Shown piece by piece: positions 1 to 6,134 of a stretch of DNA of 22,291 bases. The notes beneath the pieces are model-generated. The model worked only from the letters and a program-made list of their open reading frames with translations. It was not told where the DNA came from and ran no database searches. The first letter of the stretch is position 1. Each line of letters begins with the position of its first letter. The stretch is from Fidelibacterota bacterium (lineage in GTDB: Bacteria > Fidelibacterota > Marinisomatia > Marinisomatales > CAZVFT01), in assembly GCA_014381485.1 (NCBI GenBank), contig JACNLN010000092.1, positions 1 to 22,291 on the forward strand, read 5' to 3'. The position numbers and the translations under genes are program-made.

Positions 1-26
1 AAAACGGCTTGCGGGAGAAACTTTAA
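1..26 (+). CDS. Possible 3' end of an upstream gene (partial)
   Basis: Frame 3 reads NGLREKL and then a TAA at 24-26, immediately before the cassette repeat that begins at about 27. This could be the C-terminus of the gene upstream of purM. purL would be a natural candidate because it is the only step of the pathway to IMP missing from the window, but seven residues are too few to identify it. Confidence 0.25.
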
Positions 27-50
27 AGCCACAGAGAGCACAGAGAAATA

Positions 51-185
51 ATAACAGATAAATTAACGGAAACAATTATCGGAGCTGCAATTGAAGTACA
101 TAAGATACTTGGACTCAAGCGGGTGTTACATATCAACTTTTGTGAGAAAAAACTAATTGATGGGATTAGAAGAATTTCAAATTAA
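51..185 (+). pseudogene. Internally deleted GxxExxY protein remnant
   Basis: The frame from 51 reads TDKLTETIIGAAIEVHKILG and then LKRVLHINFCEKKLIDGIRRISN before TAA at 183-185. The first part matches the N-terminus and the second part the C-terminus of the intact GxxExxY protein at 4408-4773. About 75 central residues are missing, including the GxxExxY motif and the nuclease-like IDILV...ELK segment. The deletion is in frame. The start position has ATA where the intact gene has GTG. It is most likely non-functional. Confidence 0.7.
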
Positions 186-226
186 ATCAGTATGGATGTT
201 ATTACAACGAATAAACCTTTTTAGTT

Positions 227-243
227 CTCTGTGGACTCTATGG
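227..243 (+). repeat. Start-codon repeat at purM
   Basis: The sequence is CTCTGTG-GA-CTCTATGG, two direct copies of a CTCTGTG-like heptamer. The ATG at 240, at base 14 of the repeat, is the preferred purM start. An in-frame GTG in the first heptamer, at 231, is the alternative. The copies at purQ, purB and purN have the same layout. Confidence 0.7.
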
Positions 244-1280
244 CTAAGTCAATAGACTACAAATCTGCCGGAGTGAACATTGATGCTGGTAACGAGGCGG
301 TGAAACGTATCAAGTCCCACGTGAAAAGTACATTCACATCCGACGTAATGACCGATGTGGGAAGCTTTGGTGCAATGGTTGACTTGAAATCTTTAATAGC
401 GGAATATCAGAATCCAATATTGGTACAGAGCATAGACGGTGTTGGGACGAAAATGATTGTTGCCAGAATGATGAATAAATACGATACGATTGGTTTTGAC
501 CTTCTGGCTGCCGCCTGCAACGACATCATTGTGCACGGAGCAAAACCGATCACATTTCTTGATTACATCGCTGCCGATAAGCTGGAGCCTGACGTCATCG
601 AGGCTATTGTCACGGGAATGACTGAAGCCTGCTATAAGGTCAACGTCCCGCTGGTAGGTGGAGAAACAGCTGAGATGCCGGATACGTATCTATCAGGCGA
701 GCACGATCTGGTGGGTGTCATTACCGGCGTTGTGGAGAAAGATAGCATTATTACTGGCGATTCAATTGTTCCCGGGGATATTGTGTTGGGTCTTTCATCC
801 AGTGGACTGCACACCAACGGTTACTCCCTTGCCAGAAAACTATTTTTTGATATTGGGAAATTCGATGTTTCTTCATCCATTCCCGATCTGGATAAGTCCG
901 TAGGTGAAACGCTCTTGGAACCACACATTAATTACATAAACTCTGTTTTAGCCCTGATTGACGCTGGCATTAGAATTCACGGTATGGCTCACATTACCGG
1001 TGGTGGACTGGTTGAAAATATTCCACGTATACTACCAGACGGATGCGCGGTTGAAATCCACAAGGGAAGCTGGCCAGTTCTTCCTGTATTTGAAGTTATG
1101 CAGTCCATTGGCAATGTGGATGAAGACGAAATGTATCGCACCTTTAATATGGGAATCGGCATGGTCTTCGTTGTTGATTCTATCTATGTGGATTCTGTGA
1201 GGGCTGCATTGAAAGATTTAATGGAAGTCTATGAGATGGGGTCGGTTATCAGTGGGGAAAAAAATGTCACAATTAACTAA
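240..1280 (+). CDS. purM: Phosphoribosylformylglycinamidine cyclo-ligase (AIR synthetase)
   Basis: PurM closes FGAM to aminoimidazole ribonucleotide (AIR) with ATP, the fifth step to IMP, in the cytoplasm. The protein has the usual family length (346 residues from ATG 240) and its recognisable motifs: YKSAGVNIDAGNE near the N-terminus, SIDGVGTKM, the central GGETAEMPDTYLSGEHDLVG, GLHTNGYSLAR, and GGGLVENIPRILPDG with FNMGIGM in the C-terminal half. Both halves of the PurM ATP-binding fold are present. I prefer ATG 240 because it gives MAKSIDY, resembling the MAKSIN start of purN in the same repeat; GTG 231 would add three residues. No clear Shine-Dalgarno sequence precedes either. A broken small gene separates it from purQ. 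Confidence 0.96.
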   Translation: MAKSIDYKSAGVNIDAGNEAVKRIKSHVKSTFTSDVMTDVGSFGAMVDLKSLIAEYQNPILVQSIDGVGTKMIVARMMNKYDTIGFDLLAAACNDIIVHGAKPITFLDYIAADKLEPDVIEAIVTGMTEACYKVNVPLVGGETAEMPDTYLSGEHDLVGVITGVVEKDSIITGDSIVPGDIVLGLSSSGLHTNGYSLARKLFFDIGKFDVSSSIPDLDKSVGETLLEPHINYINSVLALIDAGIRIHGMAHITGGGLVENIPRILPDGCAVEIHKGSWPVLPVFEVMQSIGNVDEDEMYRTFNMGIGMVFVVDSIYVDSVRAALKDLMEVYEMGSVISGEKNVTIN

Positions 1281-1285
1281 TTCTG

Positions 1286-1327
1286 CCACAGAGACATTAT
1301 TTATTTTATATACTCTGTGTTATGTGG
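1286..1327 (+). repeat. Minimal inverted pair of the CCACAGAG repeat
   Basis: CCACAGAG at 1286-1293 is followed by an AT-rich spacer and CTCTGTGTTATGTGG at 1313-1327. The heptamers CACAGAG and CTCTGTG can form a seven-base-pair stem. It starts six bases after the purM stop and looks like left and right cassette ends joined without a passenger gene. It could also act as a weak hairpin in the transcript. Confidence 0.55.
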
Positions 1328-1350
1328 TCAATTTGAAAGGAAAGTAAATA

Positions 1351-1595
1351 ATGGAAATGTTTTATACTTCAACAGCTGAATGGTCAAAATTCATTTTTTA
1401 TGTTGTGTTGGCTTTACTGGTTGCAATGGGCTTGTGGAAAAAAATGCACATAAAGATCCGAATTGGGTTAAATGGATTCACGCTGCGGTATTCATTCATT
1501 TTATTATTGGTGCTTTTTATTCAGGTGTTCGCATGTTAACCACCGATGAAATGAACGATATGCTGATAAGGCGAATTTATGCTTGTGAAGCTTAG
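1351..1595 (+). pseudogene. Small two-helix membrane protein gene interrupted by a frameshift at an A7 run
   Basis: A frame beginning at ATG 1351, after an AAGGAAAG ribosome-binding site, encodes MEMFYTSTAEWSKF and one hydrophobic helix up to GLWKK. It then continues sensibly only in another frame: NAHKDPNWVKWIHAAVFIHF and onward to TAA at 1595. The junction is a run of seven A at 1438-1444. One extra A would restore a single 81-residue protein with two membrane helices (about residues 13-29 and 41-60) and a charged tail. It may be a real mutation, a sequencing error, or slippage on the A run. I do not recognise the family. It lies between purM and purQ. Confidence 0.55.
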
Positions 1596-1694
1596 TTTAA
1601 TTTTGCCTGTGCCGCATTTTATTTTCTTTTTCTGGAGTACATTAAGCAAATAAAAAACTCCAATGGATAACTTATTTTATGGAAGCTATTAAAA

Positions 1695-1711
1695 CTCTGT
1701 GATCTCTGTGG
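1695..1711 (+). repeat. Start-codon repeat at purQ
   Basis: The sequence is CTCTGTG-AT-CTCTGTGG. In-frame GTG codons at 1699 and 1708 are both possible purQ starts, and 1708 is base 14 of the repeat, as in the other three copies. No convincing Shine-Dalgarno sequence is seen just upstream; GGAAG at 1681 is too far away. Confidence 0.7.
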
Positions 1712-2973
1712 TTAAAATCGCCATCATCCAATTCCCCGGTTCCAATACAGAGCGTGAAACTTTTCTCGCGGTTCAACGTGCAGGAATGAAACCGGTGGAA
1801 TTCCTCTGGAACAATGATCACAACCACCTGGACGAGTACAATGGTTTCATCATCACAGGTGGTTTCTCCTACGAAGATCGCTCTCGAGCAGGGGTAATTG
1901 CTTCTCTCGATACGATTGTTAATAAAATTAAAAAGCAGGCTGAAATTGGCAAGCCCGTGCTTGGTATCTGTAACGGAGCTCAGATTCTGGTGGAGTCCGG
2001 GATGGTGCCAGGACTGGAAAACTACCGACTTGGAATAGCTCTGACGAATAATAAGCGCGTTAAAGACGGTCACGTATTGGGGACGGGATATTATAATGTG
2101 TGGACAAATCTGAAACTTGCTGTTTCATCAAACAGAACGGCATTTACACGCCATCTCAATGGAGGTGGCGTTATCACTATTCCTCTTGCCCATAGCGAAG
2201 GGCGTTTCGTTATTCCTAACGAGTTGTTGGATTATTTAATCAATAATAACCAGACTGTATTTCGCTACTGTGACGATGATGGGATCATCCATAATGAATT
2301 CCCCATCAATCCTAACGGTTCAGTGTACAACATTGCGGCTTTGTGCAATCCAGATGGCAACGTGATGGCGATTATGCCTCACCCGGAGAGGACAACAAAT
2401 GGAGATGCTATTTTCACATCAATGAGGGATTACATTGAAGAAAGTGTTAAATTTCCTCGAAACGATTTCATAGATTACATCCCGGGTGATATAGCCATCC
2501 CAAACTACTTACCTGCTGAAAACAGATTCGAATTTCTCGTAGATTTAATCATTACCGATAATGAAGCTGTTACTGTGGAGAATGCTTTGCAACATCTCGG
2601 GATGCCGGTCAGAATAACCCGGCAATCCCACTGGGAGATCGAAACAGATGTATTGAATCCAGATCAAACAAAATCTGCAATCATCAAGTCTTCTGAACTA
2701 TTTAACTCTAACAAAGAACGACTCACCACTTATATTAAATTAAAAAATTCCGTATCTTTTCTGGTGCGCTCAAAGGATGATTTTACAGGACAACATAAAC
2801 TTGAAGCTTTGAAACACTGGTTTGGAATTAGAAACATTCAGACTGTTAAAAGCGGGGTGCTATGGACTATCACCTCAGAAAAGGGGGATATAGAAGATGT
2901 AGTCAAGCGGGTTCTTGGAACCCATATTTTATTTAACCGCTATTCTCACGACTGTTATAGATATGGTGAATGA
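1708..2973 (+). CDS. purQ: FGAR amidotransferase glutaminase subunit PurQ with C-terminal PurS-like extension
   Basis: PurQ hydrolyses glutamine and passes ammonia to PurL, which makes FGAM from FGAR. Residue numbers here are from GTG 1699. Residues 1-250 are a class I glutaminase: IIQFPGSNTERE at the start, GICNGAQ with catalytic Cys91, and the His228/Glu230 pair in MPHPER. The usual PurQ is about 230 residues; this one is 424. The extra 150 residues look like PurS. The last 75 contain a beta strand, a helix (HKLEALKHWFG), a strand and the ending VVKRVLGTHILFNRYSHDCYRY, close to the ...LLANPVIEDY end of PurS. Residues 275-345 have a similar but weaker pattern. No separate purS gene was found. 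GTG 1699 is an alternative start. Confidence 0.9.
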   Translation: MVKIAIIQFPGSNTERETFLAVQRAGMKPVEFLWNNDHNHLDEYNGFIITGGFSYEDRSRAGVIASLDTIVNKIKKQAEIGKPVLGICNGAQILVESGMVPGLENYRLGIALTNNKRVKDGHVLGTGYYNVWTNLKLAVSSNRTAFTRHLNGGGVITIPLAHSEGRFVIPNELLDYLINNNQTVFRYCDDDGIIHNEFPINPNGSVYNIAALCNPDGNVMAIMPHPERTTNGDAIFTSMRDYIEESVKFPRNDFIDYIPGDIAIPNYLPAENRFEFLVDLIITDNEAVTVENALQHLGMPVRITRQSHWEIETDVLNPDQTKSAIIKSSELFNSNKERLTTYIKLKNSVSFLVRSKDDFTGQHKLEALKHWFGIRNIQTVKSGVLWTITSEKGDIEDVVKRVLGTHILFNRYSHDCYRYGE

Positions 2974-3040
2974 TGCACCTACTTGTTTATCTACGGATAA
3001 TTCCTAAAATGCGAAACTTTGACCTGAAAATTTTATCACT

Positions 3041-4009
3041 ATGAACTCTTACAAAGAAAAAATTATCAGAGAATTAAATAACTGTTTGACGGCGACTAAT
3101 CTTCCGTATGGGGAAAAAGAAAGTGGCAAGGTTCGTGATTCCTACGAGCTTGACGGACGGATGATTTTTATCACCACAGACCGACAAAGCGCTTTCGACC
3201 GTATCCTAACTTCCATTCCTTTTAAAGGGCAGGTACTGAACCAGACCAGCGCCTGGTGGTTTGAACAGACAAAGGAAATTATTCCCAACCATGTTATTTC
3301 TGTCCCGGATCTGAATGTGACCATTGGAATTAAATGCGATGTTTTCCCAATAGAGTTTGTTGTCCGTGGGTACATCACAGGCACCACGGATACATCTCTC
3401 TGGACTCACTATAATAGAGGTGTTCGGAATTACTGTGGTAACAAATTACCTGAGGGGTTGCAAAAAAATCAGAAGCTCGACACCAATATCCTGACACCAA
3501 CCACCAAATCCAAAGAGCACGACCGACCAATCACTCCAGATGAGATCCTCTCTGAAGGTTTGATGACTGGAAATGATTGGAAACTCGCCAGCAATGCAGC
3601 ACTAAAGTTATTCAAGTTTGGTCAGGAAAAAGCAAAAGATAATAATTTGATATTAGTGGACACAAAATACGAATTTGGTCGTAATGCTGACGGCAATATC
3701 CTGCTTGTTGATGAAATCCACACACCAGACTCCAGCCGATACTGGCTTGCTGATAGTTACAAGGAACGGTTTATGAAGGGTGAAGAGCCTGAGTACATTG
3801 ATAAGGAATTTCTGCGTTTGTGGTTTGCGGAAAACTGTGATCCATACAATGATGAAATGCTCCCAGAAGCACCTGAAGAATTGGTGATAGAGCTCTCCAG
3901 TAGATATATCTTTTTGTACGAAACCATTACAGGGCAAAAGTTTCCCTTTCCCGATTCAACAAGATCTATTCAAGAACGTATTAATGAAAATTTGAAGGAT
4001 TATTTATGA
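3041..4009 (+). CDS. purC: SAICAR synthetase (phosphoribosylaminoimidazole-succinocarboxamide synthase), ADE1-type
   Basis: PurC joins aspartate to CAIR using ATP to give SAICAR. At 322 residues it is longer than the short 240-residue bacterial form and resembles yeast ADE1. Motifs are GKVRDSY (29-35), TDRQSAFDR (46-54), VVRGYITGT (107-115), LTPTTKSKEHD, DTKYEFG (207-213) and DEIHTPDSSRY (224-234). There are 67 bases between the purQ stop and its ATG, with no strong ribosome-binding site. Its stop overlaps the purE start by ATGA, so the two are probably translationally coupled. The purC-purE order is the same as in the animal bifunctional enzyme PAICS. Confidence 0.96.
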   Translation: MNSYKEKIIRELNNCLTATNLPYGEKESGKVRDSYELDGRMIFITTDRQSAFDRILTSIPFKGQVLNQTSAWWFEQTKEIIPNHVISVPDLNVTIGIKCDVFPIEFVVRGYITGTTDTSLWTHYNRGVRNYCGNKLPEGLQKNQKLDTNILTPTTKSKEHDRPITPDEILSEGLMTGNDWKLASNAALKLFKFGQEKAKDNNLILVDTKYEFGRNADGNILLVDEIHTPDSSRYWLADSYKERFMKGEEPEYIDKEFLRLWFAENCDPYNDEMLPEAPEELVIELSSRYIFLYETITGQKFPFPDSTRSIQERINENLKDYL

Positions 4010-4404
4010 AAGTTATAATTATAATGGGTTCCACATCTGACGAAGTCCACGCCAAGAAAATCACAACCAAGTTGGACGAGCTGGGTATCGCCTATGATCA
4101 GCATGTGGCGTCTGCTCATAAGCAACCTCGAAAGGTGCTGGAGATTATTGAATCATATAAGAACGAAACGGGTATTGTCTTCATCACCATTGCTGGACGC
4201 TCTAATGCTCTTTCCGGTTTCGTGGCTGCTAATTCAGTGTTCCCAACATTAGCTTGTCCGCCATTTTCGGACAAAACGGATATGTTGGTGAATATTCACT
4301 CTACCTTGCAAATGCCCAGCAACACGCCGGTTTTGACGGTGCTCGATCCGGGGAACTGTGCTCTTGCAGTGAAAAGAATCCTCAGTTTAACCACAGAGAA
4401 ATAA
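4006..4404 (+). CDS. purE: Phosphoribosylaminoimidazole carboxylase, class II (AIR carboxylase)
   Basis: It is a PurE by MGSTSDE at the N-terminus and SAHK (His38). The central AGRSNALSGFVAANSVFP-TLACPP matches the AGRSNGL...CPP pattern of animal PAICS and spirochaete class II enzymes, not the GAGGAAHLPGM loop of class I. Class II enzymes convert AIR and CO2 directly to CAIR, so no PurK is needed, and none is present in the window. The protein is 132 residues, shorter than the usual 150-160. Its last codons, TTA-ACC-ACA-GAG-AAA-TAA, lie inside the left end of the GxxExxY cassette, so the cassette supplies the final residues and the stop. The native C-terminus may have been lost. Confidence 0.93.
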   Translation: MKVIIIMGSTSDEVHAKKITTKLDELGIAYDQHVASAHKQPRKVLEIIESYKNETGIVFITIAGRSNALSGFVAANSVFPTLACPPFSDKTDMLVNIHSTLQMPSNTPVLTVLDPGNCALAVKRILSLTTEK

Positions 4405-4407
4405 ATT

Positions 4408-4773
4408 GTGACAGATAAACTAACAGAATTAATTATCGCGGCTGCCATCGAAGTGTACCGGATTTTGAGCCCCGGATTATTGGAATCCATTTACGAAGAA
4501 GCCCTGTGCCACGAACTGGCTCTACGTAGACTTCTTGTCAAAAGGCAAGCAGAAATTGACGTAACATATAAAGGAAAGGTCATCAAAGGACAACGGATTG
4601 ATATTCTTGTTGAAGATCAGGTTATCGTTGAATTAAAATCCTTGAGTTCTCTCCCCGAGGTGGCCCTGGCTCAGACCCTTTCATATTTGAAGGCAACAGA
4701 CCTGAAACGATCTCTTCTCATCAACTTTGGAGAAAAGCGTCTGGTTGATGGCATAAAGAGTATTTCTCTGTGA
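4408..4773 (+). CDS. GxxExxY family protein (PD-(D/E)XK nuclease-like)
   Basis: This 121-residue protein has the family signature GLLESIYEEAL (G-x-x-E-x-x-Y) after an N-terminal helix, then a strand-rich core with IDILVEDQVIVELKS. The spaced Asp and the E-x-K in that core resemble the active site of PD-(D/E)XK nucleases; activity is not established for the family. It starts with GTG four bases after the purE stop and ends by overlapping the GTG at 4770. It has no known role in purine synthesis and appears to be the passenger gene of the inverted-repeat cassette. A decayed copy is at 51-185. Confidence 0.88.
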   Translation: MTDKLTELIIAAAIEVYRILSPGLLESIYEEALCHELALRRLLVKRQAEIDVTYKGKVIKGQRIDILVEDQVIVELKSLSSLPEVALAQTLSYLKATDLKRSLLINFGEKRLVDGIKSISL

Positions 4774-4782
4774 CCTCTGTGG
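4766..4782 (+). repeat. Start-codon repeat at purB
   Basis: The sequence is CTCTGTG-AC-CTCTGTGG, the consensus form of the repeat. In-frame GTG codons are at 4770, which overlaps the GxxExxY stop as GTGA, and at 4779, which is base 14. It forms the right end of the intact cassette. Confidence 0.7.
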
Positions 4783-6134
4783 CTAATATCTCCCCACTCG
4801 ACGACCGCTATCAACAACAGGTGGCGGAACTTGCCAAATTTTTTTCAGAACAAGCCGTTATGCGCTATCGTGTACGGGTGGAAGTAGAATACCTCATTGC
4901 CCTGAGCCGTGAGAAGAAGATCACTCAACTGCCGCTGTTTTCAGATGAAGACCAAGCCAAACTTCGCAGCATTTTCGAAAACTTCTCCAGCCGTCAGTTT
5001 CAAGCCATTAAAAAAATCGAAGAAGAAACCCAACACGATGTGAAAGCCTTGGAGTACTTTCTCCGCCGACGGCTGAAAGCTATAGGGCTTGGTCAACACC
5101 AAAACTTCATCCATTTCGCCCTCACCTCGGAGGATATTAACAATCTCGCCTACGCCCTTATGTGGCGTGATGGTGTCAGACAGGCTTACATCCCCGAGCT
5201 TCATAAAGTCTACAGCTGGCTTAATACTTTTGCTCGACGCTATAACGATTTGCCTATCCTAGCGTTGACCCACGGTCAACCTGCTACACCTACATCACTT
5301 GGAAAAGAGTTCGCAGTTTTCGCCAGCCGCCTCCAGAGGCAGCTCCAGCAGTTGAAAGACCATAAGCTTCAAGGAAAACTCTCCGGTGCTACGGGAACGT
5401 GGGCTGCCCACACCACTGCCTATCCCGACGTCAACTGGATCGCCTTCAGCAAACGGTTTGTGAAATCCCTGGGTTTAGAGCCCAACCTTATCACCACTCA
5501 GATCGAGCCGAACGACTCTCTTGCAGAAAGCTACCACATCCTGATTCGCGTGAACACCATTCTGTTGGACCTCTGCCGGGACCTCTGGCTCTACATCAGT
5601 CGGGGTATCTTCGGACAGAAAACGAAGAACGGCGAAGTGGGCTCTTCCACCATGCCACACAAGGTGAACCCCATCCATTTCGAGAACGCTGAGGGAAACC
5701 TGGGTATCGCCACCGCTTATCTGTCTCATCTGGCGCAAACGCTCCCCGTCTCTCGGATGCAGCGGGACCTCTCCGGCAGTACCGTCATCCGCAATCAGGG
5801 CGTACCGCTGGCACACTCACTGCTGGCGTGTAAGAATATCCTGAAGGGACTCGACCGTCTCACTGTTAACCGAGTAAGAATCCGCGAAGAACTGAACGAT
5901 CACTGGGAAGTTCTTGCGGAAGCAGTTCAGACTATCCTTCGTAAATTCGGTAGCGAGGACGCCTATGAACAATTAAAAAAATTAACCTTTGGTGCACAGA
6001 TATCTCAGAAAGCTATTACCATTTTCGTGACGAGTTTGGATATCCCTGCGGAAGAAAAGGAAAAATTGTTAGAGCTTTCGCCGGAATCTTACATAGGACT
6101 AGCTTCAAAATTGCCTGAGAAGCTAACAGGCTGA
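4779..6134 (+). CDS. purB: Adenylosuccinate lyase
   Basis: PurB removes fumarate from SAICAR to give AICAR, and from adenylosuccinate to give AMP. It is of the E. coli type (about 455 residues): ISPLDDRY at the N-terminus, FALTSEDINNLAYAL, LTHGQPATPTSLGKE with the catalytic His of THGQ, TTQIEPNDSLAE, the mobile signature loop GEVGSSTMPHKVNPIHFEN, and NHWEVLAE-like DHWEVLAEAVQT near the C-terminus. GTG 4770 would give MTSVANISPL; GTG 4779 gives MANISPL and keeps the same spacing in the repeat as its three counterparts. A weak AAAGAG at 4755 fits the upstream start. The gene appears somewhat richer in G and C than its neighbours, so its history may differ. It overlaps purF by one base (TGATG). 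Confidence 0.95.
   Translation: MANISPLDDRYQQQVAELAKFFSEQAVMRYRVRVEVEYLIALSREKKITQLPLFSDEDQAKLRSIFENFSSRQFQAIKKIEEETQHDVKALEYFLRRRLKAIGLGQHQNFIHFALTSEDINNLAYALMWRDGVRQAYIPELHKVYSWLNTFARRYNDLPILALTHGQPATPTSLGKEFAVFASRLQRQLQQLKDHKLQGKLSGATGTWAAHTTAYPDVNWIAFSKRFVKSLGLEPNLITTQIEPNDSLAESYHILIRVNTILLDLCRDLWLYISRGIFGQKTKNGEVGSSTMPHKVNPIHFENAEGNLGIATAYLSHLAQTLPVSRMQRDLSGSTVIRNQGVPLAHSLLACKNILKGLDRLTVNRVRIREELNDHWEVLAEAVQTILRKFGSEDAYEQLKKLTFGAQISQKAITIFVTSLDIPAEEKEKLLELSPESYIGLASKLPEKLTG

Larger units (their letters stand above)
27..246 (+). mobile_element. Decayed GxxExxY cassette with terminal inverted repeats
   Basis: The left end (27-49) has CCACAGAG at 29-36 and CACAGAG at 39-45. The right end (about 223-246) is its inverse, with CTCTGTGG followed by CTCTATGGCTAA. 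Between them is an internally deleted GxxExxY reading frame at 51-185. The ends match those of the intact cassette at 4387-4786, so this is read as a shortened copy of the same unit. The right end contains the purM start codon. Confidence 0.65.
4387..4786 (+). mobile_element. Intact GxxExxY cassette with terminal inverted repeats
   Basis: The left end is TTAACCACAGAGAAATAA (4387-4404). The right end (4763-4786) reads TTTCTCTGTGACCTCTG followed by TGGCTAA and is the inverse of the left end with one additional heptamer. The only gene inside is the GxxExxY protein. The left end encodes the purE stop and the right end the purB start, so the unit fits between two coding regions without a gap. A shortened relative lies at 27-246. 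No transposase is encoded. No target-site duplication could be established. Confidence 0.6.

Noticed and set aside
5399..5816. Long frames in other phases within purB
   Set aside because: Shadows of a GC-richer coding stretch; the purB frame has all the family motifs.
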